From assembly GCF_014199205.1 (NCBI RefSeq), contig NZ_JACIJD010000003.1, positions 248,001-312,000 of the forward strand: a DNA stretch of 64,000 bases, in the 5' to 3' direction. A model generated the notes under the pieces. The model was given only the letters and a program-made list of their open reading frames with translations. It was not told the origin of the DNA and ran no database searches. Position numbers and translations under genes: made by a program. Below, piece after piece: positions 24,681-33,037 of this stretch. Every line of letters starts with the position of its first letter. The stretch's first letter is position 1. Source of the DNA: Muricoccus pecuniae (GTDB lineage Bacteria; Pseudomonadota; Alphaproteobacteria; Acetobacterales; Acetobacteraceae).

Positions 24681-24734
24681 GCTTTTCTCGATCTTACTAC
24701 TTGCGGCTGCGGGCCAGTTCGCGCGGGGGTTGTG

Positions 24735-25028
24735 GTGGCAAACGAGCAAGAGTTCCTGGACGCCCTTGCCGAGGTGGGTGACACCACCATGCGGCTCCGG
24801 GTGCTTGAGATGACGGTCGCGGCCATCGCCGCCCGCCTCCCCCAGCACGACTTCGAGGAGATCGTGTCGATGCTGGTCTTCGTCGCCAAGACGTCCGATG
24901 CCGCGCGCGACCTGGACGAGCCCTCCTCCGAGGTCCCCGGGCTGACGGATGCCAGCCACTACGCCACGGAGATGCTGGAGCGCATCGCCCGGTCCCGGCG
25001 CGCCGGGCGCGGCGCCGGCCACCACTGA
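24735..25028 (+). CDS. Small acidic helical protein, function unknown
   Basis: A 97-residue protein starting (GTG)ANEQEFLDALAEVGDTTMRLRVLEMTV. It appears all-helical, with amphipathic runs (LRVLEMTVAAIAARL, FEEIVSMLVFVAKTSD) and an Arg-rich C-terminus ending GAGHH. No family is recognised. The start is placed at GTG 24735 (adjacent GTG 24732 equally possible) because a consensus -10 overlaps the upstream part of the frame. It lies alone between mfd and a convergent small gene. The slightly lower GC of its first 70 bases compared with neighbours is the only compositional oddity. Confidence 0.55.
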   Translation: MANEQEFLDALAEVGDTTMRLRVLEMTVAAIAARLPQHDFEEIVSMLVFVAKTSDAARDLDEPSSEVPGLTDASHYATEMLERIARSRRAGRGAGHH

Positions 25029-25069
25029 CGAAGCGGGCCGCGCCCGACGAAGCGGGAAGGGGGCTGGCC

Positions 25070-25282
25070 TCAGGCCTCTTCCGGCTTCGACGGGTCCTGC
25101 TTCAGCCAGCGCGCCTTCACCGCCGCCCATTCTCCCCGGTCGTCGCTGACGAGGCGGAGAAGGTCCTCGGGTGTCTTCTCGTCCAGCGCGGTATCCCAGC
25201 GCTGGTGCAGGCTGCGGCGGAGCCAGAGGTCGAAGGGGTCCGCATCGTTGGGGGCGGGCGGCTGGGCGCGGCGTCTGGGCAT
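25070..25282 (-). CDS. Small NepR-like protein (putative anti-sigma factor)
   Basis: A 70-residue protein. The ATG at 25282 has GAGGCGA upstream. The central helix pair FDLWLRRSLHQRWDTALDEK and TPEDLLRLVSDD follows the NepR pattern: a Leu/Arg-rich helix ending in an aromatic-Asp, then a Pro-Glu start to a second Leu-rich helix. NepR sequesters the sigma factor EcfG in the alphaproteobacterial general stress response until the anti-anti-sigma factor PhyR binds it. Neither phyR nor ecfG is in the window, which is unusual because they normally cluster. The call is therefore tentative and rests only on the pattern. Confidence 0.4.
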   Translation of the reverse strand: MPRRRAQPPAPNDADPFDLWLRRSLHQRWDTALDEKTPEDLLRLVSDDRGEWAAVKARWLKQDPSKPEEA

Positions 25283-25470
25283 GGGGTGTCGCCTCGGCGG
25301 AGCGGCTGAGCGGGGAGAACGCTCAAGCGCCGGCATCGCTTCCGAGGCGGCGCCGGCGGAGAGGTTTCTTGGACGAGTTGCACCCGGCGGCCAGAGGCGC
25401 CCGGTGCTCTGTGAGCAGGCATGGGCGTCCCGCGGAGCCGGGGCGCCTCATCACCGGAGATAGGGGAGTC

Positions 25471-25935
25471 ATGGCGTCGATCGGTATCGCCCAGCGGCCG
25501 GGCGAGGAGTCGCGGCTGGAAAGAAGCCTCGGCTTCCGCCTGCGCCTCGCCCTGCACGGGCACCACAACCGGATCGCGGACGGCATGCCGGAGGGCGTGA
25601 CCCTGCCGCAGGGCCAGGTGCTGGTGAAGCTGCTGGAACTCGGCGCCTGCTCGCAGAACCGCCTGGGCCGCCTCGTCCTGGCCGATGCGGCCACGGTGAA
25701 GGGGGTGGTGGACCGGCTGCGCCGCCGCGGGCTGGTATGCGCGCGAACGGACCCGGCCGATGGCCGCCGGCTGCTCCTCTCCCTCACCCCGGCGGGGGAG
25801 ACGGTCGCCGGGGCCGTGCGCCTGCGGATGGAGGAGGCGGAGGAGCGCAGCCTCGCCCCGCTCTCGGCCGAGGAGCGGCACCGCCTCCTCGACCTGATGG
25901 ACCGGATCGCGCGGCCCGTGCCCGCGGAGCGCTGA
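25471..25935 (+). CDS. MarR-family transcriptional regulator
   Basis: A 154-residue winged-helix repressor. AGGGGAG lies 4 nt before the ATG at 25471. The HTH is in CSQNRLGRLVLADAATVKGVVDRLRRRGLV, and the wing is the typical ARTDPADGRRLLLSLTPAG. Flanking helices form the dimer interface. MarR proteins respond to phenolic or other small ligands or to oxidation; two Cys residues (in GACSQ and LVCAR) could be redox-sensitive, as an inference. The gene diverges from the NepR-like gene and converges with a second MarR gene 16 bp away. Whether it controls the homogentisate operon is unknown. Confidence 0.88.
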   Translation: MASIGIAQRPGEESRLERSLGFRLRLALHGHHNRIADGMPEGVTLPQGQVLVKLLELGACSQNRLGRLVLADAATVKGVVDRLRRRGLVCARTDPADGRRLLLSLTPAGETVAGAVRLRMEEAEERSLAPLSAEERHRLLDLMDRIARPVPAER

Positions 25936-25951
25936 GCGCGGCCGGGGGGTC

Positions 25952-26422
25952 TTAACCCTCCTCCTCGCCCAGGAGGCGCGCCGCGCGCCGGTGCAGCCGG
26001 TCCAGCATGTCGCCGAGGGCGGCGATCTCGGCGGGTGACAGCACCTCGGCCAGCTCCGCCTGCAGCGCGTGGGCGCGGGGCAGGATCCGCCCGTAGAGGG
26101 CGAGGCCCGGCGGAGCGAGGCTGAGGACCTGGGCCCGCCCGTCCTCGGGATGCGGGTCCCGCCGGATCAGCCCCTTGTCGGCGAGGCGGATGACGGCGCG
26201 GCTCACCTTCACCCGGTCCATCCCCGTGCGCGCGATCACGGCCTGGGTGAGCAGCGGCTCGCCCTCGCCCAGCACGGCCATGACCCGCCATTCCGGGATG
26301 GAGAGGCCGAACTCCGCCTCGTAGCGCTCCGCGAAGGCCCGGCTCACGCTCTCGGCCGCGACCGAGATACGGTAGGGCAGGAAGTCCGCGAGGCGGAGGG
26401 GGGTGGGTTTCGTCGTCGTGAT
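25952..26422 (-). CDS. MarR-family regulator of the adjacent aromatic catabolic operon; possible AUC start
   Basis: The HTH and wing are clear (LTQAVIARTGMDRVKVSRAVIRLADKGLI and RDPHPEDGRAQVLSL). Conventional starts give only a GTG at 26347, which would delete most of the conserved first helix. The frame upstream still encodes MarR-like sequence (LRLADFLPYRISVAAESVSRAF). The only codon well placed after a ribosome site (AAGAGG, 6 nt away) is ATC at 26422, giving 156 residues, a normal family length. Either AUC is used, or the codon mutated from ATG and the shorter form is made. A 22-bp palindrome lies 13 bp beyond this start. The gene diverges from the homogentisate operon, as HpaR/HmgR-type repressors do. 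Confidence 0.75.
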   Translation of the reverse strand: MTTTKPTPLRLADFLPYRISVAAESVSRAFAERYEAEFGLSIPEWRVMAVLGEGEPLLTQAVIARTGMDRVKVSRAVIRLADKGLIRRDPHPEDGRAQVLSLAPPGLALYGRILPRAHALQAELAEVLSPAEIAALGDMLDRLHRRAARLLGEEEG

Positions 26423-26435
26423 CGCGCGCCTCTTG

Positions 26436-26457
26436 TATCGTCTCAGATGAGATTATA
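26436..26457. promoter_or_regulatory. Palindromic operator, probable MarR binding site
   Basis: TAT-CG-TCTCA-GA-TGAGA-TT-ATA is a 22-bp interrupted palindrome with 8 paired positions per half, a size typical for MarR dimers. It overlaps a minus-strand TATAAT (26457 down to 26452), a possible -10 of the regulator gene. Longer flanking arms CTTGTAT (26432-26438) and ATACAAG (26470-26476) bracket it. Its place between the regulator and the hydroxylase gene fits autoregulation plus operon control. Confidence 0.65.
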
Positions 26458-26531
26458 GCTTCTCCCATCATACAAGGCCTCGCCACGAGCACCAGACGGT
26501 GCCGGAAGGTGGGCAGGGGGAGGGGAGCGGG

Positions 26532-28136
26532 ATGCACGTCGACTACCAGTCGCTCCGGTTCGAGTACCGCCGCTCGCCGGACCAGTCCTCCGCGACCCCC
26601 TCCCATCACCCCGTGGTGGTGGTGGGCGCCGGGCCGGTGGGGCTGGCCACCGCGATCGACCTCGCCGGGGCCGGGCTGCGCGTGCTGCTGCTCGACGACG
26701 ACCGCTGCCTCTCCAACGGCTCGCGCGCCATCTGCTTCGCCAAGCGCACGCTGGAGATCTTCGACCGGCTCGGCTGCGGCGACCGGATGGTGGAGAAGGG
26801 CGTCACCTGGAATGTCGGCCGCGTCTTCCACGGCGAGAGCCCCGTCTACAGCTTCGACCTCCTGCCCGATGGCGGGCATCGTCGCCCGGCCTTCGTCAAC
26901 CTGCAGCAGTACTATGTCGAGGGCTTCCTGCTGGACCGGGCGCGGTCCATGCCGGAGATCGAGATCCGCTGGGGTAACAAGGTCCTCTCCCTCCTGCCGC
27001 GGGAGGACGGGGTGGAGCTCGTGGTGGAGACGCCGGAGGGCGAGTACCGCGTGCTGGCCGACTACGTGGTGGCCGCCGACGGCGCCCGCTCCCCCATCCG
27101 CCGCGCCATGGGGCTGGAGAGCCGGGGCCGTAGCTTCCGCGACCGCTTTCTTATCGCCGATGTGCGCATGAAGGCCGACTTCCCGCCGGAGCGCTGGTTC
27201 TGGTTCGCCCCACCCTTCCATCCCGGCGGCTCCGTGCTGCTGCACAGCCAGCCCGACGGCGTGTGGCGCATCGACTTCCAGCTCGGCTGGGACGCCGATC
27301 CCGAGAAGGAGCGGGAGCCCGAACGGGTGATCCCGCGGGTGCGGGCGCTGCTCGGCCCCGAGGCGGAATTCGAGCTGGAATGGGTGAGCGTCTACACCTT
27401 CTCCTGTCTCCGCATGGAGCGCTTCCGGCACGGGCGGGTGTTCTTCGCGGGCGACGCGGCGCACGGCGTCTCCCCCTTCGGCGCGCGCGGGGCGAACAGC
27501 GGCGTGCAGGATGCCGAGAACATCGCCTGGAAGCTCGCCCTCGTGCTGCGCGGGGAGGCGCCCGACGCGCTGCTCGACAGCTACGACGCCGAGCGCGTGC
27601 CGGCGGCCGACGAGAACATCCTCAACTCCACCCGCTCCACCGACTTCATCACGCCCAAGAGCGAGGCGAGCCTCGCCTTCCGCGACGCCGTGCTGGACCT
27701 CGCGCGGGACTGCGTCTTCGCGCGGCGCATGGTGAACAGCGGGCGGCTTTCCCTTCCCAGCACCTATGGCCACTCGCCGCTGAACACGCCCGATGCCGAT
27801 GAGTTCGAGGGCGCGATGGTGCCGGGCGCGCCGGCGCTGGACGCGCCGCTGGCCGATGGCTGGCTGCTCTCCCGCCTCGGCGGCGGCTTCACCCTGCTGC
27901 ATTTCGGCGAGGCCCCGCCCGATCTGCCGGAAACGGTGCCCCCGGTTCGCGCGGTGAACATCGCGCGCGCCGACGACGTGGAGGGGCTGGCCGCGCATCG
28001 CTACGACGCGCGCCCCGGCACGGCCTATCTCATCCGCCCGGACCAGCATGTCTGCGCGCGCTGGCGCCGCCTCGATCAGGTGAAGCTCCGGGCCGCGCTC
28101 GACCGCGCGACGGGCCGGGCCATGGGGACGCCGTGA
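26532..28136 (+). CDS. FAD-dependent aromatic hydroxylase (MhpA/PheA-type flavoprotein monooxygenase)
   Basis: A 534-residue class A flavoprotein monooxygenase that uses NAD(P)H and O2 to hydroxylate a phenolic ring. The GxGxxG FAD motif is VVGAGPVGLATAIDLA (about residues 31-46), the DG motif is VVAADGARSPIRRAMG, and the GD motif is FFAGDAAHGVSPFGARGANSGVQDAENIAWKL. The ~150-residue thioredoxin-like C-terminal domain is also present. The start at 26532 follows GGGGGAGGGGAGCGG. It is the first gene of a homogentisate operon, so its product should be homogentisate or a precursor, for example from 3-hydroxyphenylacetate. It is followed at once by a small DUF2783 gene that could be a coupling protein. 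Confidence 0.87.
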   Translation: MHVDYQSLRFEYRRSPDQSSATPSHHPVVVVGAGPVGLATAIDLAGAGLRVLLLDDDRCLSNGSRAICFAKRTLEIFDRLGCGDRMVEKGVTWNVGRVFHGESPVYSFDLLPDGGHRRPAFVNLQQYYVEGFLLDRARSMPEIEIRWGNKVLSLLPREDGVELVVETPEGEYRVLADYVVAADGARSPIRRAMGLESRGRSFRDRFLIADVRMKADFPPERWFWFAPPFHPGGSVLLHSQPDGVWRIDFQLGWDADPEKEREPERVIPRVRALLGPEAEFELEWVSVYTFSCLRMERFRHGRVFFAGDAAHGVSPFGARGANSGVQDAENIAWKLALVLRGEAPDALLDSYDAERVPAADENILNSTRSTDFITPKSEASLAFRDAVLDLARDCVFARRMVNSGRLSLPSTYGHSPLNTPDADEFEGAMVPGAPALDAPLADGWLLSRLGGGFTLLHFGEAPPDLPETVPPVRAVNIARADDVEGLAAHRYDARPGTAYLIRPDQHVCARWRRLDQVKLRAALDRATGRAMGTP

Positions 28137-28363
28137 TGCTGAACACCGAGCCCAACATCGCCTCCCCCGACGATTTCTACGAGGCGCTTCTCGCGATCCA
28201 CCAGGACCTGACCCCCGAGCAGGCGCGCGCGGTGGATGCGCGGCTGATCCTGCTCCTCTCCAACCATATCGGCGACATGGCCGTGCTGCGCCAGGCCATG
28301 GCGCGGGCGCGGGAAGGGATCGTGCCCGCGGGGCGCGACGCCACCATCGCCGTGCGCGCCTGA
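28133..28363 (+). CDS. DUF2783 small protein, possible hydroxylase partner
   Basis: A 76-residue protein (75 if ATG 28136 is used instead of the overlapping GTG 28133). It is helical: PDDFYEALLAIHQDLTPEQARAVDARLILLLSNHIGD. It matches the DUF2783 family as I remember it, found beside FAD hydroxylase and metallo-hydrolase genes. The overlap with the hydroxylase stop (GTGATG) implies tightly linked synthesis. Two-component hydroxylases such as MhaAB of Pseudomonas putida use a small coupling protein, so a similar role is an attractive but untested inference. There are no Cys or evident metal sites. Confidence 0.72.
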   Translation: MMLNTEPNIASPDDFYEALLAIHQDLTPEQARAVDARLILLLSNHIGDMAVLRQAMARAREGIVPAGRDATIAVRA

Positions 28364-28374
28364 AGGAACCCCTC

Positions 28375-29355
28375 ATGTCCGGCTTTGCCAGCACGAACGA
28401 CCTTGCCGAGAAGACGGTCTCCTTCGACGAGCTCGGCCCTGGCCTCTACGGCTACACGGCCGAGGGCGACCCGAACTCGGGTGTGGTGATCGGGGACGAG
28501 GGCGTGCTGGTGGTGGACGCCCAGGCGACGCCGCGCATGGCCGCCGACGTGATCGCCCGCATCCGCACGGTGACGGACAAGCCGGTGACGCATGTGGTGC
28601 TCTCCCACTACCACGCCGTGCGCGTGCTCGGCGCCTCGGGCTACGAGGGGGCGGAGATCATCGCCTCCGACGTGACGCGCGATCTCATCGTCGAGCGCGG
28701 GCAGCAGGACATGGAGAGCGAGATCGGCCGCTTCCCTCGCCTGTTCCGGGGCAAGGAGAGCATCCCCGGCCTCACCTGGCCGCATGTCACCTTCAGGAAG
28801 AAGATGACGCTCTGGATGGGCAGGCGCGAGGTGCAGATCATTCATATCGGCCGCTCCCACACGGCGGGCGACACGGTGGTGTGGCTGCCGAAGGAGCGCG
28901 TGCTCTTCTCCGGCGACTGCGTGGAGTACGGCGCGACCCCCTATTGCGGCGACGCGCATTTCGCGGATTGGCCGGGCACGATCGAGGCGATCCGCGCGCT
29001 CGGGCCGATCGCGCTCGTCCCCGGGCGCGGCGCCTCGCTGACCACGCCCGCCGCGATCGAGGAAGGCCTCCAGGGCACCGCTGACTTCACGCGCGACCTG
29101 TTCGGCATCGCGAAGAGGGGCGTCGCCGCCGGCCATTCGCTGAAGCAGGTCTATGACGAGGCGATGTCGGTCATGCGCCCGAGATACGGGCACTGGGTCA
29201 TCTTCGACCACTGCATGCCCTTCGACGTGTCCCGCGCCTATGACGAGGCGAAAGGGCTGGATCATCCCCGCATCTGGACCGCCGAGCGCGACGTGGAGAT
29301 GTGGCGCGCGCTCGAGCACGGCACCGAGATGAAGTCGGCCGAACTCGACCGGTAA
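28375..29355 (+). CDS. Metallo-beta-lactamase-fold protein with altered metal motif
   Basis: A 326-residue MBL-fold protein. AAGGAA precedes the ATG at 28375. The fold elements are there: [20 protein letters not shown], then [37 protein letters not shown] and a late His in IFDHCMPFD. In the usual HxHxDH motif, the positions after H78-Y-H80 are Ala-Val82-Arg83 instead of x-Asp-His, so a two-metal site of the normal kind cannot form. The rest of the site is kept. Expected activities in the family are ester or thioester hydrolysis; in this operon it may process a ring-derived lactone or ester. It sits between DUF2783 and hmgA. Confidence 0.8.
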   Translation: MSGFASTNDLAEKTVSFDELGPGLYGYTAEGDPNSGVVIGDEGVLVVDAQATPRMAADVIARIRTVTDKPVTHVVLSHYHAVRVLGASGYEGAEIIASDVTRDLIVERGQQDMESEIGRFPRLFRGKESIPGLTWPHVTFRKKMTLWMGRREVQIIHIGRSHTAGDTVVWLPKERVLFSGDCVEYGATPYCGDAHFADWPGTIEAIRALGPIALVPGRGASLTTPAAIEEGLQGTADFTRDLFGIAKRGVAAGHSLKQVYDEAMSVMRPRYGHWVIFDHCMPFDVSRAYDEAKGLDHPRIWTAERDVEMWRALEHGTEMKSAELDR

Positions 29356-29369
29356 GAGGAGGCAATCCC

Positions 29370-30725
29370 ATGAACGCCCCGTTCCGCCCCCAGCCGCTGA
29401 CGCCCGGCCCCCAGGGCGCCGCGAACGAGACCGGCTACATGCCGGGCTTCGGCAACGGCTTCGAGACCGAGGCCTTGCCGGGCGCGCTGCCCATCGGCCG
29501 CAACTCGCCGCAGCGCTGCCCCTACGGCCTCTATGCCGAGCAGCTCTCGGGCTCGCCGTTCACCGCGCCGCGCGCGACGAACGAGCGGTCCTGGCTCTAC
29601 CGCATCCGCCCGACCGTCGCGCATTGGGGCGCCTTCACCAAGGTCGATGCGGGCCTCTGGCGCACGGCCCCGGCGGCGGAGGTGGACCTGCCGCTCGCGC
29701 CGCTGCGCTGGGATCCGATCCCGCTGCCGGAAGGGCCGGTCTCCTTCCTCGAGGGCATCCGCACCATCACCACGGCGGGTGATGCCGGCAGCCAGACCGG
29801 CATGGGCACGCATGTCTACCTCGTCACCCGCTCGATGGTGGACGAGTACTTCTACAACGCGGATGGCGAGATGCTCTTCGTGCCGCAGCAGGGCGCGCTG
29901 CGCATCGCGACCGAGTTCGGCATCATCGACATCGCGCCCGGCGAGATCGCCGTCATTCCGCGCGGCGTGAAGATCCGCGTGGAGATCCCGGGCGGCCCGG
30001 CGCGCGGCTATCTCTGCGAGAACTATGGCGGCGCCTTCACCCTGCCCGAGCGCGGGCCGATCGGCGCCAACTGCATGGCGAACCAGCGCGACTTCCTCAC
30101 CCCCGTCGCCGCCTATGAGGACCGCGACGCGCCCTCCTCCATGGTGGTGAAATGGGGCGGCAATCTCTGGCGCACGGAGCTGGCGCACTCGCCGCTCGAC
30201 GTCGTCGCCTGGCACGGCAACTACGCGCCCTACAAATACGACCTGCGCCGCTACTCGCCGGTGGGGCCGATCCTGTTCGACCATGCCGACCCCTCGATCT
30301 TCACGGTGATGACCTCGCCGAGCGAGACGCCGGGCACCGCCAATATCGACTTCGTGCTCTTCTCCGACCGCTGGCTCGTCGGCGAGAACACCTTCCGCCC
30401 GCCCTGGTACCATATGAACGTGATGAGCGAGTTCATGGGGCTGGTCGAGGGCGTGTACGATGCCAAGACCGGTGGCGGCTTCGTCCCTGGCGGCTTCTCG
30501 CTGCACAACTGCATGCTGCCGCACGGCCCGGACATGGCGGCCTTCGAGGCGGCGAGCAATGCCGAGCTGAAGCCGCACAAGCTGGAGGGCACCATGGCCT
30601 TCATGCTCGAGACTCGCCTGCCCCAGCGCGTGACGCGCTACGCCGCCGAGGCGCCGCAGTTCCAGCGGGACTATGCCGGCTACGGCGCCGGGCTGCGCAA
30701 GCACTTCAACCCGAACCAGCGGTAG
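29370..30725 (+). CDS. hmgA: Homogentisate 1,2-dioxygenase
   Basis: A 451-residue Fe(II) ring-cleaving dioxygenase that converts homogentisate to maleylacetoacetate. The iron ligands of the human enzyme (His335, Glu341, His371) have equivalents in [15 protein letters not shown], where His and Glu are six residues apart, and in [11 protein letters not shown]. The N-terminal [19 protein letters not shown] and NSPQ are hallmark sequences. AAGAGGAGG lies upstream of the ATG at 29370. Length is normal. The next two catabolic genes (fahA, maiA) lie downstream on the same strand, completing the route from homogentisate to fumarate plus acetoacetate. Confidence 0.97.
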   Translation: MNAPFRPQPLTPGPQGAANETGYMPGFGNGFETEALPGALPIGRNSPQRCPYGLYAEQLSGSPFTAPRATNERSWLYRIRPTVAHWGAFTKVDAGLWRTAPAAEVDLPLAPLRWDPIPLPEGPVSFLEGIRTITTAGDAGSQTGMGTHVYLVTRSMVDEYFYNADGEMLFVPQQGALRIATEFGIIDIAPGEIAVIPRGVKIRVEIPGGPARGYLCENYGGAFTLPERGPIGANCMANQRDFLTPVAAYEDRDAPSSMVVKWGGNLWRTELAHSPLDVVAWHGNYAPYKYDLRRYSPVGPILFDHADPSIFTVMTSPSETPGTANIDFVLFSDRWLVGENTFRPPWYHMNVMSEFMGLVEGVYDAKTGGGFVPGGFSLHNCMLPHGPDMAAFEAASNAELKPHKLEGTMAFMLETRLPQRVTRYAAEAPQFQRDYAGYGAGLRKHFNPNQR

Positions 30726-30728
30726 AGC

Positions 30729-32009
30729 ATGACCGACGCCACGCACGATCCCGCGCTGAGGAGCTGGGTCAGCTCCGCCAACGGGCACGGGGAGTTCCCG
30801 ATCCAGAACCTGCCGCTCGGCGTCTTCGCCCCGCCCGGCGGCGCGGCGCGGGTGGGCGTGGCGATCGGGGACGTGATCCTCGACCTCGCCGCCGCGCCAG
30901 TCGCGGAGGACGTGCGCGAGGCCGCGGCGGGGCCGTCGCTCAACGCGCTCTTCGCGCTCGGCGCCGGGCCGCGGAAGGAGCTGCGCGCGCGGCTCTCCGC
31001 GCTGCTGGCCGAGGGAAGCGGGCATCGCGCGGCGCTGGAGCCGCATCTCCACCGTGCCGCCGACTGCGCGCTGCATCTTCCCGCGCGCATCGGCGACTAC
31101 ACCGACTTCTATGTCGGCATCCACCACGCGACGAACATCGGCAAGGTCTTCCGCCCGGACAATCCGTTGCTTCCGAACTACAAGCACGTCCCCATCGGCT
31201 ATCACGGCCGCGCCTCCTCCGTGCGCGTCTCCGGCACGCCGGTGCGCCGCCCCAAGGGCCAGATCAAGGCGCCGGATGCCGAGGCGCCGCGCTACGCGCC
31301 CTGCGAGCGGCTGGACTACGAGCTGGAGCTGGCCGTCTGGATCGGCCCCGGCAGCGCGCTGGGCGACACCATCCCCGTCGGGCAGGCCGAGGCGCATGTC
31401 GCGGGGTACTGCCTGCTGAACGACTGGTCCGCGCGCGACATCCAGGCCTGGGAGTACCAGCCGCTCGGGCCCTTCCTGGCGAAGAACTTCGGCTCCACCG
31501 TCTCTCCCTGGGTGGTGACGCCGGAGGCGCTGGAGCCCTTCCGCATCGCCCAGCCCGCGCGCCCCGAGGGCGATCCCGCCCCGCTGCCCTACCTCATGGA
31601 CGAGGCGGACCAGTCGCGCGGCGCCTTCGACCTCATGCTGGAAGTGCTGATCCTGACGCCGGCGATGCGGGAGAAGGGGATGCCGGCGCATCGCCTCTCC
31701 CTCTCCAACGCGCGGCACATGTACTGGACGGTCGCGCAGATGGTCGCGCATCACAGCTCCAACGGCTGCGACCTCAACCCCGGCGACCTGCTGGGATCGG
31801 GCACCATCTCCGCACCCGACGAGACCGGCTTCGGCAGCCTGCTGGAGACGACCAGGGGCGGGAAGGAGCCGGTGCGGCTCCCTTCGGGCGAGACGCGGCG
31901 CTTCCTGGAGGACGGCGACGAGATCATCCTCCGCGCCCGCGCCGCGCGTGAGGGAAGCGTCCCGATCGGTTTCGGGGATTGCCGCGCAACGATCCTTCCC
32001 GCCAACTAG
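30729..32009 (+). CDS. fahA: Fumarylacetoacetase
   Basis: A 426-residue hydrolase that splits fumarylacetoacetate into fumarate and acetoacetate, the last step of tyrosine/homogentisate catabolism. Family blocks are visible: IGDYTDFYVGIHHATNIGKVFR (with a catalytic-site His and a metal Asp), PIGYHGRASSV, YELELAVWIG, NDWSARDIQAWEYQPLGPFLAKNF and NPGDLLGSGTIS. The N-terminal SH3-like domain (about residues 1-115) is complete. It starts 3 bp after the hmgA stop with no strong ribosome site of its own, suggesting coupled translation. Confidence 0.96.
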   Translation: MTDATHDPALRSWVSSANGHGEFPIQNLPLGVFAPPGGAARVGVAIGDVILDLAAAPVAEDVREAAAGPSLNALFALGAGPRKELRARLSALLAEGSGHRAALEPHLHRAADCALHLPARIGDYTDFYVGIHHATNIGKVFRPDNPLLPNYKHVPIGYHGRASSVRVSGTPVRRPKGQIKAPDAEAPRYAPCERLDYELELAVWIGPGSALGDTIPVGQAEAHVAGYCLLNDWSARDIQAWEYQPLGPFLAKNFGSTVSPWVVTPEALEPFRIAQPARPEGDPAPLPYLMDEADQSRGAFDLMLEVLILTPAMREKGMPAHRLSLSNARHMYWTVAQMVAHHSSNGCDLNPGDLLGSGTISAPDETGFGSLLETTRGGKEPVRLPSGETRRFLEDGDEIILRARAAREGSVPIGFGDCRATILPAN

Positions 32010-32053
32010 CAGGAGAACCGGCCGCAAGCGCCGGCGATGAGGAGGAGCGAAGG

Positions 32054-33037
32054 ATGAGTGGCTTCATGCCGGGCCGCCGTGCCCTGATCGGCGCGGGGCT
32101 GGCGGCGGCCCTGCCGGCGATGCCGGCGCTGGCGGCCTATCCCGACCGGGCGCTGCGCTGGATCGTCGCCTATGCCGCGGGCGGGGGCACGGACACGCTG
32201 GCGCGGCTCGTGGGGGCGACGCTCTCGCAGCGGCTCGGCCAGCCCGTGGTGATCGAGAACAAGCCGGGCGCCGCCACGAATATCGGCGCGGAGTTCACGG
32301 CCAAGTCCGCGCCAGACGGCTACACCGTGATGACGGCGGACAACGGCACGCTCGTCTTCAACACCGCGCTCTTCCGCCGCCTGCCCTATGATCCGGCCAG
32401 GGACTTCCGCCCAGTCGGGCTGATGGCGCGCTTCCCGCTCTTTCTCGCGACCGGGCCGAAGGCGCCGGCCGATACGGCGGTGGAGCTCATCGCGAAGCTG
32501 AAGGCCGCGCCCGGCACGGTGGATTGCGCGACGCCGGGCATCGGCTCCCCGCACCATCTCGCGATGGAGCGGCTGGCGCGGGAAGCGGGCGTGCGCTTCA
32601 ACCACGTGCCCTATCGCGGCGCGGCGCCGGCACTGAACGACCTTCTCGCGGGCAACATCCCGATGATGGTGCTCGACTATCCCTCGGGTGCCGATCACCT
32701 GCGCGGCGGCCGGGTGAAGGCGCTGGCGGTGCTCTCGGCGAGCCCGCTGGAGGACATGCCCGCGGTGCCGACGGTGCAGGCCGCGCTCGGCCTGCGCGGC
32801 TTCGAGGCCTATGCCTGGCAGGGGATGGTCCTGCCGAAGGCGACGCCGGACGCGATCGTCGAGCAGCTCACGCGGGAACTCGACGGCACGATGCGCGACC
32901 CCGCCGTCCGCGGCCGGATGCAGGCGATCGGGCTGGAGCCGCTGACCGGCGGCCCCGCCGAGTTCGAGGCGCTGCTGGAGCGCGAGCGCGGCACCTGGCT
33001 GCCGCTGATCCGCGACCTGAACATCGCACTCGACTGA
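32054..33037 (+). CDS. Bug/TctC-family periplasmic solute-binding protein
   Basis: A 327-residue exported protein. GGAGGAGCGAAGG precedes the ATG at 32054. The signal peptide has twin Arg (PGRRALIGAGLAAALPAMPALA). The Bug motifs are clear: YPDRALRWIVAYAAGGGTD, LSQRLGQPVVIENKPGA, KSAPDGYTV, and VRFNHVPYRGAAPALNDLLAGNI. Bug proteins bind carboxylates or aromatic acids for tripartite tricarboxylate transporters, or act as sensors; no TctA/TctB genes are present here. Its place between fahA and maiA suggests an aromatic-acid ligand feeding the pathway. The stop overlaps the maiA start by 1 nt (TGATG). Confidence 0.88.
   Translation: MSGFMPGRRALIGAGLAAALPAMPALAAYPDRALRWIVAYAAGGGTDTLARLVGATLSQRLGQPVVIENKPGAATNIGAEFTAKSAPDGYTVMTADNGTLVFNTALFRRLPYDPARDFRPVGLMARFPLFLATGPKAPADTAVELIAKLKAAPGTVDCATPGIGSPHHLAMERLAREAGVRFNHVPYRGAAPALNDLLAGNIPMMVLDYPSGADHLRGGRVKALAVLSASPLEDMPAVPTVQAALGLRGFEAYAWQGMVLPKATPDAIVEQLTRELDGTMRDPAVRGRMQAIGLEPLTGGPAEFEALLERERGTWLPLIRDLNIALD

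Noticed and set aside
24669-24734. TTG start at 24669 for the small gene after mfd
   Set aside because: It overlaps a consensus -10 sequence, so it would lie upstream of the transcript; the GTG at 24735 is more consistent.
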